This document shows positions 23,681 to 34,290 of a stretch of DNA of 64,000 bases, one piece after another. The stretch's first letter is position 1; each line of letters opens with the position of its first letter. The stretch lies in the NCBI GenBank assembly GCA_036936605.1, contig JAUPFV010000002.1, positions 161,130,813 through 161,194,812 on the forward strand, read 5' to 3'. Below the pieces are notes generated by a model. That model was not told the origin of the DNA. It searched no databases and saw only the letters and a list, made by a program, of their open reading frames with translations. Made by a program: the position numbers and the translations under genes. Source of the DNA: Limnanthes douglasii subsp. nivea. Its lineage: Eukaryota > Streptophyta > Magnoliopsida > Brassicales > Limnanthaceae.

Positions 23681-25381
23681 AAACATTTGAGGAAGTACAA
23701 AGCTCACAAGAAGAATGTTATAGAAATGTTTGCCAAACTAACCACCTAGGCAGAAAATTCACGGGGAAATAGGTTATACTCAACTTTTATGCCCATAAAC
23801 TTTATCACCAGTCACCTATGAAGGATCTCCTCATATACAATTGCCCTAAAAGACACGATGAAACCTCAAAATCCAGATGAAACTGTAAAAATATTACTAG
23901 CGTCAGACGTTAAAGTTATACTACCTATTCGAAATAGGTCTCAAAGATATCAACCCTAAAAAAAGAAGGGTAAGAAGAAAAAAGCAACTGCTACTAAGAA
24001 TATTGTTGGTGCTAGCTCTTTAACAGATCCGGTGCCAAAGAATAGAGATACAAAAGACAAGAGGAAGGCAAATGAAGCTAGTCTCCCAACCATCGAAGAA
24101 AGAGTCGAGGTAGAAATTTCTCTAAGGATAAAACAAAACCGTTGCTTCAAAAAAGAAGAAAACCTCTTCGAAAACTCCCTCAAAAATTTCAAAGAAAAAA
24201 TTTGATGCTCCTCACTCGAGTCCAAATGTAAATATCAAAGAGATAGAAGAGAGGCTTATAAAAATAACTCATTATGATTCTGACTAAGTACTATCAGAAA
24301 TTGTGAATTCATGCGCTACTTTAAGTTCACCCTCGATCATTTGGAAATCCTCCAAGTCCTCCCACTCCTCTTATTCTTCATATGGAGGATCGTTTTGAAG
24401 AGCTATCAAATATTCTTTGACCATTCTTGAATCTTGAGAAAATATCAAAATTCTTGAGCATATAAATTATGTATGCTCAAAACAAACTCGAAGTGATGAC
24501 TACCGACATGATTTGGTACAAAAAGAACGTTGCAGCAGAAATACAGGTGAGGGAAATCTTTAGTCGACAACTCCTTTATCAATTCCAAAGTTCCTAAGCT
24601 GATAGATCTAAATCCGTAACAGAAGCAATCCATCTCAAGCGTCATTTAACAACTGTCCATAATCAAGAAAAAAATAAAACTAAGGACTTCCCATCATGCT
24701 GAACTTGATGAGCTTAAGGCTAAACATGCTAGGGAGATATCTGAGTAACATAAAAAATGTTGCTCTTTTCAAGAATCTCTGAACAAGAATGAGGAAGAAA
24801 ATAAAAAGTTGGCTGATGAAATGACATCACTTAAGACATAATTCAAAAGAGAGAAACAACTTATTGTGAATGCTACCAAAACTCAATGTGGACTGGACAC
24901 CCTTGTTGCGGTTAAAAATTTGGAGGAGCAAAGAACAATCACTTTGCTTCGTGAATTCCATGCAGCATTTCCAAAAGCAAATCAATCAGGATTTTGGGAA
25001 TTAGTCCCCATAGAGAATCGCCCAAGTGAAGCCTTCGAACCTGTACCATCTGACTCCTCCGAAGAGACGAAGTCAGAAAAAAATGAGGATGCCTCTGAGC
25101 AAGAATGACATTCTTCTGAAGAAAGCTCAGACCAGTCTCCCATTAAAGATTAATAAAATTTAGAATAAATCTTTTTATAGATGTTGTTTATTTTTGTGTT
25201 GTAAAGTTATCAGTTATTGTTGATGACTCATACTTTGTGAATGCTTAACCACTTAGCTTTTAAACTCATTTTGTAAGATCAGAAAATGAACTTCAATGAT
25301 CAAATACCTTCTTTATTTATCAAGTACTTGTTAGTTTTAACTTTATTGTGAATAACTTTTATTTTATGAATAAGTCATTAA

Positions 25382-25676
25382 CACTTCGAATCCTAGTATA
25401 TATCGAATATAACCAGTGAATTTAGAGATGTTAGCACCTCAAATACAATTAGTGCATTTAAAAGATCGTATAACACCTCGAATATGACCAGTGCATTTAA
25501 ATAATGTTAGCACATCGAATACAAATAGTGTGTTTAAAATAACGTATAGCACCTCGAATATGAATAGTGCATTTAAAGAACATTAACACCTCGAATACAA
25601 ATAATGTGTTTAAAAGAACGTATAACACCTCGAATATGACCACTGCATTTAAAGAACGTTAGCACCTCAAATATGG
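25382..25676 (+). repeat. Tandem array of 37/39-bp alternating units (76-bp dimer)
   Basis: About eight monomers start CACCTCGAATA. Type A (37 bp) reads ...TGACCAGTGCATTTAA...GTTAG and type B (39 bp) ...CAAATAGTGTGTTTAAAA...CGTATAA; they alternate regularly. The array sits between the convergent ends of the aORF and T4 integrase. A looser set of CACTTCGAA motifs occupies the same place in T7 (45540-45660). Confidence 0.85.
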
Positions 25677-25799
25677 TTTTTTCGAATAATGTTCTCAATA
25701 AGCGTATAACACTTCGAATAAAAACAATTACTATTGGTCAACCACTTCAAAGATGATCACTCTTTGACTAGTTATCAAAATAATTTAGATACTTGTATT

Positions 25800-26660
25800 T
25801 AAACAACCATTTGCCAAAAAATAATTTTATTAATATCTTTGAATATACACATGACACTTTATTAAAACCTTCATGGGCCAAAAATCATTTAAAAAAAATC
25901 AATCCTAATGTATTTTCATATGTGCTATAACTCTTTTCTCTTCGATCAAGTCTAGGTCTGTTTTTTCCCTATTCATTTAGCTCTTTAGAATAATGAAGGA
26001 CTATATAAGAAGGTAAGGTAGATTATGCAGGGCTTACAGCATCCATACCATATACCAATGTAAAGGAAGTTTCTTTAGTAGCCTCTCTAGGAGTCGTACG
26101 ATAAGCCCACAACACCTCTTACAAATAGTCAGGCCATTTTCCTGCAACACATGTTAAATTTTTCTTCAAACCCTCTAGAATAGACCTATTAGTTACCTTA
26201 ACTTGAACGTTTTCTCGAGGATGAAAAAATGTAGAAAAACATTGTACAATACTCATCGAAGTATAAAAAGAGACCATTTCTTTGTTGTTAAATTGAGAAC
26301 CATTATCTGTGGTAATTTTCTAAGGAACTACATAGCGACAACAAATATTATTCATAATGAATTTAATAATATCCTTTGCTTTCGTACCGGATAATGGTTC
26401 AGCCTTAGCCCACTTCAAAAAATAATCAACCGTCATAATAATCATTTGACGCCCTCTAGAATCCATAATTCATAGACAAAATCCCTACTATGTCTATTCC
26501 CCACTATCAAAAGGAATAACTTCATAGATAGAAGTAAGTGGTACTGCTGGTTTGTGAATAGAATTGGCAAAGCGTTGACAAGTATCACAGCCTCGAACTA
26601 AAAATTCAGCATCATTCTTGCCAATAAAACCCTTCGTGTTAGCCAACTGTGTATCTTGAG
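25800..26660 (-). pseudogene. T4 integrase, truncated
   Basis: Read on the minus strand from 26610: CDTCQRFANSIHKPAVPL (zinc finger end), [91 protein letters not shown] and LVYGMDA. The DDE residues are visible but stops and frameshifts are present. The upstream zinc-finger half is cut near 26640, just before the T5 LTR. The region 25800-25920 carries the conserved post-integrase segment TTAAAACCTTCATGGGCC, also seen at 45790. Confidence 0.8.
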
Positions 26661-26673
26661 GTAATGTACCTTT

Positions 26674-27058
26674 TGGTTTGGTTTATTTTGGGCTGGGGGT
26701 AATTTTGTAAAGTGTTTTACAAAGTATTTTGAGTATTAAATGTTTGGTATAAAGTAATGAGAGATTTGAGCAGCCTGGTGATATTAAATGTACATTACAT
26801 TCATTAATGAAAGTAGTTGGGATATTTATACCCTTAATTAAGGACCCATGGGCTTTTGGGTCAAGTTATGGAATTGAGTCAAGTTTAAGGACACATTACT
26901 CTTTTAAGTTAATTAGCACATAGCTTAGTCAAAAGGTGTTTAGGTATTTCTTTACTTTTGTCCTGTCCGGATAGTTCAGTGGTACATTTATGTCCGGATT
27001 TCCCTTGTCCGGATTACACAGTGACACTGAGTTGTGACTAGATAATCTGAACTCACCA
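26674..27058 (-). repeat. T5 3' LTR
   Basis: Read on the minus strand it starts TGGTGAGTTCAGATT and ends AATAAACCAAACCA, matching the T10 LTR type (TCCGGACAAGGGAAATCC, GACTAAGCTA, GTATAAATATCCC). A polypurine tract, AAAAAAAGGGG, directly precedes its start (27061-27072), so it is a true 3' LTR rather than a solo LTR. The left flank is T4 integrase, so T5 inserted into T4. Confidence 0.85.
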
Positions 27059-27390
27059 TTAACCCCTTTTTTTAGGCCTTGTCAAATATCTTTGGTAGGA
27101 CTAAAAAAATTATTTAGCCAGTAACGACTTTGTCCGACCTGTCTGTGCATTTAGTTCGAAGTCTGTCTGAACTGACTTCTTTATCCAGAATTCTAAGAGT
27201 TTTATTTATGGATCGTGGGACACGTGTCACAATCTAGTTTGACTTACAAGCCGTTTTTCTTCCTAGACCGGCGTTCCGACTAAGCCTAAAAAGTGACCTA
27301 GGCATTTAATCCTTCACACGTTTGCGCCGTCTTTAATCATTGCCAAACCTCTTCAACTCCTCGCAGGTAACAGTTACGTTTTTCTACTTT

Positions 27391-27397
27391 TATATAA
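27391..27397 (+). promoter_or_regulatory. TATA box, T5 aORF
   Basis: TATATAA lies 98 bp upstream of the aORF ATG (27489) and outside the LTR, on the strand opposite to pol. Confidence 0.55.
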
Positions 27398-27488
27398 ATC
27401 ATTTTTCACTATTCCATTGTCTTCATCACTCAAAAATGTTCTAGAGAGATTTTCACCATTGTCTTCAAACTTGTTCTTGAAGAGTTTT

Positions 27489-28484
27489 ATGTTCACAGCC
27501 AGAAACGCACTTGTCAAATGCGGCTAGTTAAATTTATCAGAGCTTAGAAAATGCTAGAAAAATTGAAAGGGAGACTCGTATTGCTGCTGGTCTCTCAGTT
27601 TGCCCAAGCGAAAAGTATGGTAAACCAACCCAAGAAGCTGACTAAGGATCATCATCCTCTAGAAATCCCAAGCCCAGACAGTTATTCAAACCAAGCCTCT
27701 CTCCTCTCCCCTCAGGCTCTTCTGTTCAAGAGTCCCAACTTTCTGTTGCCAAGGAAAAGGCGGTTTCGAGTGTCAGAAAACCCTTCCCCTTTCTTAGCAA
27801 TGGGTTTAGACATTGAGAAGTCCCGAGAAAAATCAACTCCATGCTAGACGACTAGCCAAATCCCAAACAACTACTTCACTCCCAAAGCCCTCTAGATCTG
27901 AGGCATCCAAGGCAACATCAAAAGATAAGCCCTCCGGATCAGAGGCATCTAAAATAACATCAAAAGATAAGCCCTCCGGATCGAAGGCATCTTGAATAGC
28001 CCCAAAGGCTAAGTCCTCCGGATCCCAACCTCAACCGAACACCAGGCATTCAGAAACAACAAGCGCTCATTCATCCGAACAAAATTTGGTGCCAGAAGCT
28101 GATCCTCCCATCCAAGGAAATTGGTAAACCTTCCACAGTGATGGAAGAAGTAATGGAAGATAGTATCGAAGAGGCTCCCTTTGAAACTGAAGCATCAGGT
28201 CAAATTGGGGATGCTGCTTCTGACAGGAAGGGTAAAGGCAAAGTCAAAATCTTCTTGACCCATCCAGAGCTTCCAGAGTGCCTAGAGGGCTAGGTAGTCC
28301 CTTGCTTCAAAAATGTCACTATTAAATATCTGTTAGCTCTTCAAAACATTAACTATGTATATACTCATATTGCTGAGTTGGGCCGGATCCGGACAAAATG
28401 GAGGATCCTAGAGACGGTGAAGGTAAGGATACCTGTAACTCTAGAGACTCCGATCAACGGTAAACTCAATGAGGTGGTCATATT
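27489..28484 (+). pseudogene. T5 aORF, N-terminal part, cut by the T6 LTR
   Basis: The ATG at 27489 is chosen because T6 and T10 start the same way (MFTARNAFVKGG, MFTTRSALVKGG). The first exon runs through a Ser/Pro-rich linker with two repeats of an SKDKPSGSEAS-type motif (27900-27990), then EEVMEDSIEEAPFETEASGQ and the start of the gypsy-type domain. It stops at 28484, where the T6 LTR begins, before the conserved MASRL block. Stops and a frameshift occur. It is nearly identical in arrangement to 29285-30250. Confidence 0.75.
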
Positions 28485-28852
28485 TAGTTTGGTTTATTTT
28501 GGGCTGAGGGTAATTTTGTAAAGTATTTTGGGTATTAAGTGTTTTGGTATAAAGTAGTGAGAGATTTGAGCAGCCTGGTTGTATTAAATGTTCATTACTC
28601 TTACTAATGAAAGTAGTTGGGGTATTTATACCCTTAATTAAGGACCCATGGGCTTTCGGGTCAAGTTATGGAACCGGGTCAAGTTTAAGGACCCATTTAC
28701 TTATTAAGCTGATTAGCACATAGCTTAGTCAAAAGATGTTTAGGTGTTTCTTTACTTTTGTCTTGTCCGGACAGTTCAGTCACACGTTTATGTCTGAATT
28801 TCCCTTGTCCAAATTAAACAATGAGCTATGACTGGATAATCCAAACTCATCA
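28485..28852 (-). repeat. T6 3' LTR, inserted in T5 aORF
   Basis: Minus-strand start TGATGAGTTTGGATT, end AATAAACCAAACTA (terminal CA has become TA). It is very similar to the T5 LTR throughout. A polypurine tract (AAAAAAAGGGC, 28857-28867) abuts it. The left flank is T5 aORF coding sequence. Confidence 0.85.
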
Positions 28853-29183
28853 GTAGCCCTTTTTTTAGGCCTTGTCAAATATCTTAGGCAGGACTAAAAA
28901 CTTTACTTAGCTAGTGACGATTTTGTCCGACCTACCTATGCATCTAGTTTGAAGTTTGTCCGAACTGGCTTCTTTTCCCAGAATTCTAAGAGTCTTCTTC
29001 TTGGATAGTGGAACACGTGTCACAATCCGATTCGACCTACCAGCCATTTTTCTTCCTAGATCAGTGCTCCCACTAAGCCTAGAAAGTGACCTAGGCATTT
29101 AATTTTTCACACGTCTGCGCCGTCTTTAATCATTGCCAAAACTCTTCAACTCCTCTTAGGTAACAGTTACTCTTTTCTACTGT

Positions 29184-29190
29184 TATATAA
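29184..29190 (+). promoter_or_regulatory. TATA box, T6 aORF
   Basis: TATATAA lies 101 bp upstream of ATG 29285 in a context nearly identical to T5. Confidence 0.55.
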
Positions 29191-29284
29191 ATTCCTTTTC
29201 ACTATTCCATTGTCTTCAGCACTCAAAACTTTCTAGAGAGAGATACTCATACATTTATCTTCAAACTTGTTCTTGAAGAGTTTT

Positions 29285-32215
29285 ATGTTCACAGCCAGAA
29301 ACGCATTTGTTAAAGGCGGCTGGTTGAACTTGTCAGAACTAGAAAAAGCGAAAAAAGTTGAACTGGAGAAACGCATTGCTGCTGGTCTCTTAGTTTCCCT
29401 AAGTGAGAAATCCAGTGAGCAGACTCAAGAGGCTGACCAAGGATCGTCCTCCTCCTGAAATCCCAAACTTAGACAGTTATTCAAACCAAGCCTCTCTCCT
29501 CTTCTCTCAGGCTCTTCTGTGCAAGAGTCTCAACCCTCTGTTGCAAATGGTTATGTGCAAGAGTCTCAACCCTTTATTGCAATGGGTCTAGAAAACCTTT
29601 CCCATTCATAGTTATAGGTTTTGACATTAAGAAGTCCCCGGAAAAATCAACTCCTCGCCGAACGACTCGTCTGTCCAAATCCCAAACAACTACAGTACTG
29701 CCAAAGCCCTCCGGATCAGAGACAACTACAACAACTTCAAAAGATAAGCCCTCCGGATCTGAGGCATCTAAAGCAGCCCTAGAGGCCAAACCCTCCGGAT
29801 CTCAATCTTAGTCGGACACTAGGCCTTTGGAAACAACAGGTGCTCATTCATCCGAACAACTTTTAGTGCCAGAATTTGATCCCCCACTATCCAAGGTGAC
29901 AGATAAACCTTCCATAGTGATGAAAGAAGTAATGGATGATAGTATCAAAGAGGCTCCCTTCGAAACTGAAGTATCAGGTCAAACTGGGGATGCTGCCTCT
30001 GATAGGAACGACAAAGACAAAGTCAAGGTTGGTGTGGCTCATCCATATCTCTCGTTGTGCTTGGAAGGAAAGTTAGGCCCTTGCTTCAAAAATGTCAATG
30101 TTAAATATTTGTTGGAGCTGCAGAATATAAACTATGTCTACACCCAACCGCCAAGTTGGGCCAGATCCGGACAAAATGGAGGATCCTAGAGTCAGTGAAG
30201 TTAAGGATACCTGTCACACCAGAGACTCTGATGGACTGTAAACTCAATAAGGTGGTCATTTTCACCGAGGTGCTAAACTGGGGACTTTGATTCCCACTGA
30301 ACTCAGAAATTTTCAAGTATTTTCACCTGGTGAAGCTCTGACCAAGATAATTGAGCATGAATGTCTGGTACTCTCTCCTCTCCTGAATAATGGCATCGAG
30401 GTTGTCTAAAATCCCTCTCCCAATGGAGCAATTTACCGCTGTGGAAATTCTATGCAAGAATCACCATATTCCCTTCTACCATCATAATATGGGGAACGAT
30501 TTCAAGGTGGTAGACGACTTACTGGAATCTGAGAAGAACTAGAGGATACAGTTCTTGTTCATCAGTGGGTCATGGGAGAATGGTAAGAAGATCAAAGCCA
30601 ATATCAACCCAAGTATGTTAACTAGCAGATGGAAGAGTATGAGTAAGTTCTTTATCTTTTCTTTTCATGTTCTTTTTTCTTTAACTTACAAGTATTTCTC
30701 TCATGATTTATTTATCACTTCTTTTTTAGTGATACCAAATGAGTTTTCCGGACACCTGGAGGAGGGGCAAACAACTTGTGTCAAACTGAACGCATGAGCT
30801 GCGGAGCATCGGGGGAATATCTTCCAACCTGCTTCACCTCAGGTAATCTGGTGAGGTCCCATCTGTAGAACATCACAGGTCGGAGGGATCTCACATAAGA
30901 AGAACTAACTACACCTCATCCTTTTGGCATAATCCTTAAATGGACAGAAGCCAAAGATGGTAAACTAGTCTTGCCTTCTAGAGCCAAAGCTCCCAGCAAG
31001 ATGAAAGGGAAGAAAAAGAAAGCTGCAACAGAGGCAGTCCAAGCTGCCACAAAGGGGACTAGTTTGGGGAACCAAGGGGGAATCGATGCTGCTTTTCCCA
31101 AGGTAGTAGAAGTTGAGACTGTTAGGGAGGCAGGAGAATCACAAAACCCACCAAGGCCTCCTAAAATGGACTGGAAAAGAAGAGCAAACAGTGATAAAAG
31201 GCTGTCAAAAAGAAAAAAGTCACCTTAGAGGAAGAAATAATTCTTCGCCCTTCGGAGCTTCTACCTTCACCAACCCCTGTTGACCCCACCCTACAAGAGA
31301 AGATTCCAACAGGTCTGCAGTCTGGAGAGGGTACCGGAGGAGAGATTGATGGAGTGGATATCAGTTCCCTTCAAGACATTGATCTTTACTTCAACGACTC
31401 TGAGAAGGTTGAGTTTGTTGGTCCCTTCCATTCTTCAAGCTCTTCTAGCATGGTGACTTATAATGGTAAGTCTTTCTCCGTCTCCGGAGAACAAGATATT
31501 GTGGCCCATTTTATTTTTTGTCGCATCCAGCCAGTGCTTGATCTAGAGAGACAAGTGAAGAGTCAAACTACACTCATCAATACCCTCACTACTGAAAAAG
31601 AGTCTCTGTCAACCAATCTTATCAATGCTAATCTAAGCATAGAAAAATTGAAGAAAGATATAGAAGCACTGAGGAAGGAAAAAGAAGATCTATCAACTAA
31701 ACTTGCCACTTCAGAGACGACCAATACCGAACTCCAAACCAAGTGCTCCTGTTTGGAAAAGGATCTCACAACATTAAAAGAAGACTTGAAGACCAAAGAT
31801 GGCATCATTCAAACTTTTTACGATAAGAATACTTCCTTAGAAGGTACTGTGTCTAAGGTAATCAAGGAGAAAAAAGACTTGGTAGAGGAGCAGGAATAAA
31901 ATATACAGGCAAACATTGATAAATATACCAATGAGGTGATAGACTCCCTTGAGAAAAGATACAATGAAGTTAGGTCTGACATGGTGCTACTCTTTCATAA
32001 GACATTTCTGAAGAGGACTCTTGGTCCCCTATGAAAATATGTAGAATACGAAGATCTTTCTCATCACACCATGGCAACTGCTGGCAAGTATAACTTTTCC
32101 AGTGGAATTGACTCCACTACTGATGATGAAGAAGGAACCGGTGAGAGTTAAAGTGCCGAACTCAAAAGTCCCAAGAAATAAGGTAATGAAGGAAAATCTG
32201 AAGGGGATAAGCCCT
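29285..32215 (+). pseudogene. T6 aORF, two exons, full span
   Basis: Start MFTARNAFVKGGWL with ELEKAKKVELEKRIAAGLL. A Ser/Pro-rich linker with frameshifts (29460-29826) is followed by VMDDSIKEAPFETEVSGQTG, GPCFKNVNVKYLLELQNINYV, a frameshift near 30150, then the gypsy-type domain (TPETLMDCKL, FKYFHLVKL, MASRLSKIPLPMEQF, IPFYHHNMGNDFKVVDDLLE, FLFISGSWENGKK). After the intron (30643-30729) come NEFSGHLEEGQTT, a basic SKMKGKKKKAA block (31000), PFHSSSSSSMVTYNGKSFSV (31425), a coiled coil of about 130 residues from LERQVKSQTTLINTL to VIKEKKDLVEEQE, and an acidic tail ending near 32215. The function is unknown; nucleic-acid binding and self-association are guesses from the basic and coiled-coil parts. 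Confidence 0.8.
30643..30729 (+). other. Candidate intron in T6 aORF (87 bp)
   Basis: The donor is GTAAGT, with a T-rich body and acceptor CTTTTTTAG. Joining the flanks keeps the frame from RWKSM into IPNEFSGHLEEGQ. It sits at the same codon position as in T1 and T7. This is the best-preserved example. Confidence 0.75.
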
Positions 32216-32574
32216 AAGGTTTAAACATCTTTTTGTTTTTTTTTAACTTTTATGAACTACTAAAGTCCTTGGATGGACAATGAATTTTTGTAATGTTTTC
32301 CGGTTTGAGTCCGGATAAGTCTTTTAAAATACTTAAAGTCCTTGGATGGCCAAGGCATATTTTGTAATTTGGTAATGTTATCCGGCTCCCGTCGGGACAG
32401 GTTTATTTATTAAATCTTGATTTGTTTAATACCTTCTTTCCTTTTAATTTTAATGGCTAATGTTTAAATAGCCCCAATTATTTCATAAGTATTGAAATGA
32501 AAGTGTTTAATATCTCCGATGACATGTATTTAATGATCATCACTCAACCTGATATATTTGGTCATTGTCATAAG
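32216..32574 (-). other. T6 region between aORF end and lost pol
   Basis: The reverse complement matches T10 from about 59400 to 59700, including two copies of AAAGTCCTTGGATGG-type sequence and CTCCGATGACA. Homology ends near 32570, where the copia LTR fragment starts, so T6 gag-pol and 5' LTR are missing. Confidence 0.7.
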
Positions 32575-32879
32575 CTATTCCAATGAATAATGGGATACGT
32601 TTATGCATTTCATCATTCTAAACCCTAATCACAAAGACAACCGCTTCTTTCAGTGTATGGAAACCATTATTACTAATTGGATTCTGTAGGTTTCTCAAGT
32701 TCATATACAGAATCGTTGAAGAATATAATTGAACGAAAGAATACTAGATGGAAAGTTGAAGGCAACCCCGTGAGTATTCTTGTTTTTTTATTCATTAGGT
32801 GAATCTAGAAAATGGTTTATATCATTTTTTCGCATTTTGTTATATTTAATTTGATGCGATATCAAAATAAAATATAACA
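32575..32879 (+). repeat. Ty1/copia 5' LTR, 5'-truncated
   Basis: It matches the last 290 bp or so of the 3' LTR (38015-38303): GCATTTCATC, CCCTAATCACAAAGAC, GAATACTAGATGGAAAGTTG, GTGAGTATTCTTG and the end AAAATATAACA. The first 700 bp is lost at the junction with T6. Confidence 0.85.
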
Positions 32880-32880
32880 A

Positions 32881-32896
32881 TTGGTATCAGAGTCTG
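32881..32896 (+). other. Copia primer binding site (initiator Met tRNA type)
   Basis: TTGGTATCAGAGTCTG starts one base after the LTR end. TGGTATCAGAG is the standard Ty1/copia site complementary to the 3' end of initiator tRNA-Met. Confidence 0.9.
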
Positions 32897-34290
32897 CAAA
32901 AACCTTTTTTGGATTCGATAGAATAATCGAACTGTATGTTTATATATATTGATGCATGTTTTTATTCACTATGAAGAATCCATGTTATTGGAATTATGTG
33001 TTGATTGAGCTGGTTAGGGCATGTATTTATGAACTGTATGAAAATCATGTTTATGTGCTTTATTTTTATTGAGAATAAACTGTATATTTAATAGTTTGGG
33101 ATTTTTTTTGATTAAATTAGGGTTGATTGATGTCTTAAATTTATTCTCCCAAAATTAACATCAAATTATTCATAATATAACGAATAAAATCAAAATTATT
33201 GGGGAAGTGGCTCATCGAAGGATTAATTTCGGATGTTAACGATGATCGAAGTCTGTCCAATGGTGCAGAGGTTATGGTGAACGTCGTGACCAACGAGGAT
33301 TCGAAAACCCGTTGTTATTGCGATGATAGCAGTGAGAAGTCCTTGGTTGGGTATAAACCCAATGACACTAGTGTCGTTGTGGGTCGGGAGCGAATATTTT
33401 CGGATTTGTTTTTCAATTTTTAAGTGTTTGGGCATGCTAATTATTTATATATATTTGTGAAATTAACTTAAGTATGTTTGAATAATTAAATGGTTTTGGT
33501 TTTAGTAGATGTTTGTATAAGTTAACTACACAATGTAGTTTACTTGTTATAAAAAATGATTAGCTAATTCATAAGTTGTATTAACAATTTGTAAAGATTC
33601 ATATTGTGTTCAATGAAATTTTAATTCTTGGGAAAAAAATTGAATAATTAAATGGTGATATATGACTAAGATTTCGTCAACCGATAAGTGAAACTAAGAA
33701 ATTAATTTAATCGGTCCTCCTAGAAGGTTATAGTTAAATTTATTATGGATTCTAGGCTTCGAAACGTTCAGGGATTAATTTAAATTCAAATATTACAGCC
33801 CCCCGGAAGGTTCACGTTTGGGTTTAAATTAATCATGAATGAGAGAAAATCACTCAAAATGACCATGATGTTGTTTTTAAATTTAAGTAGATGAAATATG
33901 TCATTTAGAAGCTTTCATCAGTGCTTAAGATAAATTAAATTCATCCTTGCATTTTTTTTATTTTAAGTAGGTACATCGGTCCTCCGGAAGGTTTCACCGA
34001 TACTTAAGAATATCAAATAAAGGTTATTAAAATTTAAGCAAATGACATCGACCCTCCAGAAGGTCTGATTGGTACTTAGGAAATTAAAATAATGATAATG
34101 GTATTTTTCTCAAACTCATAAAATTGCATGTTAGTAGGATTTGTCCTATGGTATCTATTATCATGAAATTTTATGTTTTACATGTATTTGTCATGCTCAT
34201 GCTTATGTTTTAAATTATATAATAGGATGTTAAATATGTTTTGTGTGTTGTTTGTTCTTATGATAGTGTCCACTGGTTACAATTTATTGA
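32897..34290 (+). other. Copia 5' leader with repeated quasi-palindromes
   Basis: This long leader lies between the PBS and gag. Four related motifs occur: 33710-33728 (TCGGTCCTCCTAGAAGGT), 33799-33816 (CCCCCGGAAGGTTC), 33975-34002 (ATCGGT, CCTCCGGAAGG, then ACCGAT) and 34048-34073 (ATCGACCCTCCAGAAGGT). The third is a clear hairpin, with ATCGGT/ACCGAT arms around the palindromic CCTCCGGAAGG core. A short frame at 33199-33423 (GKWLIEG...) has no recognisable domain. Confidence 0.6.

Larger units (their letters stand above)
21818..25108 (+). pseudogene. T4 aORF, longer copy: gypsy-type domain, coiled coil, acidic tail
   Basis: After a TATA box (22030) and 43-bp repeats come CIYSYLHISERVVEYGAT, a Ser/Thr-rich and Lys-rich region (22868-23068: SSNTKDDTSKKVGVKKKEKK), and the central domain at 23223-23585 (WSILRSSTRTLILT, NPNIWFTLLLVIMASRLSHTPL, LPFYYLTLGDDFKI, EADKFWKQRFVFISGVWDNGKE). 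An intron-like gap (23608-23680) follows, then KTFEEVQSS, a basic region with stops, coiled-coil fragments, and a well kept end at 24866-25108 (RTITLLREFHAAFPKANQ, RPSEAFEPVP, then acidic). It lies antisense to T4 integrase. The function is unknown. Confidence 0.75.

Noticed and set aside
25382..25676. Regular repeats with 37-39 bp period suggesting a CRISPR array
   Set aside because: There are no unique spacers between identical repeats; whole units diverge together, and the setting is a plant retrotransposon.
33199..33423. A 74-codon frame in the copia leader as a possible extra gene
   Set aside because: No domain and no counterpart in other elements; leader position before gag suggests non-coding RNA structure instead.
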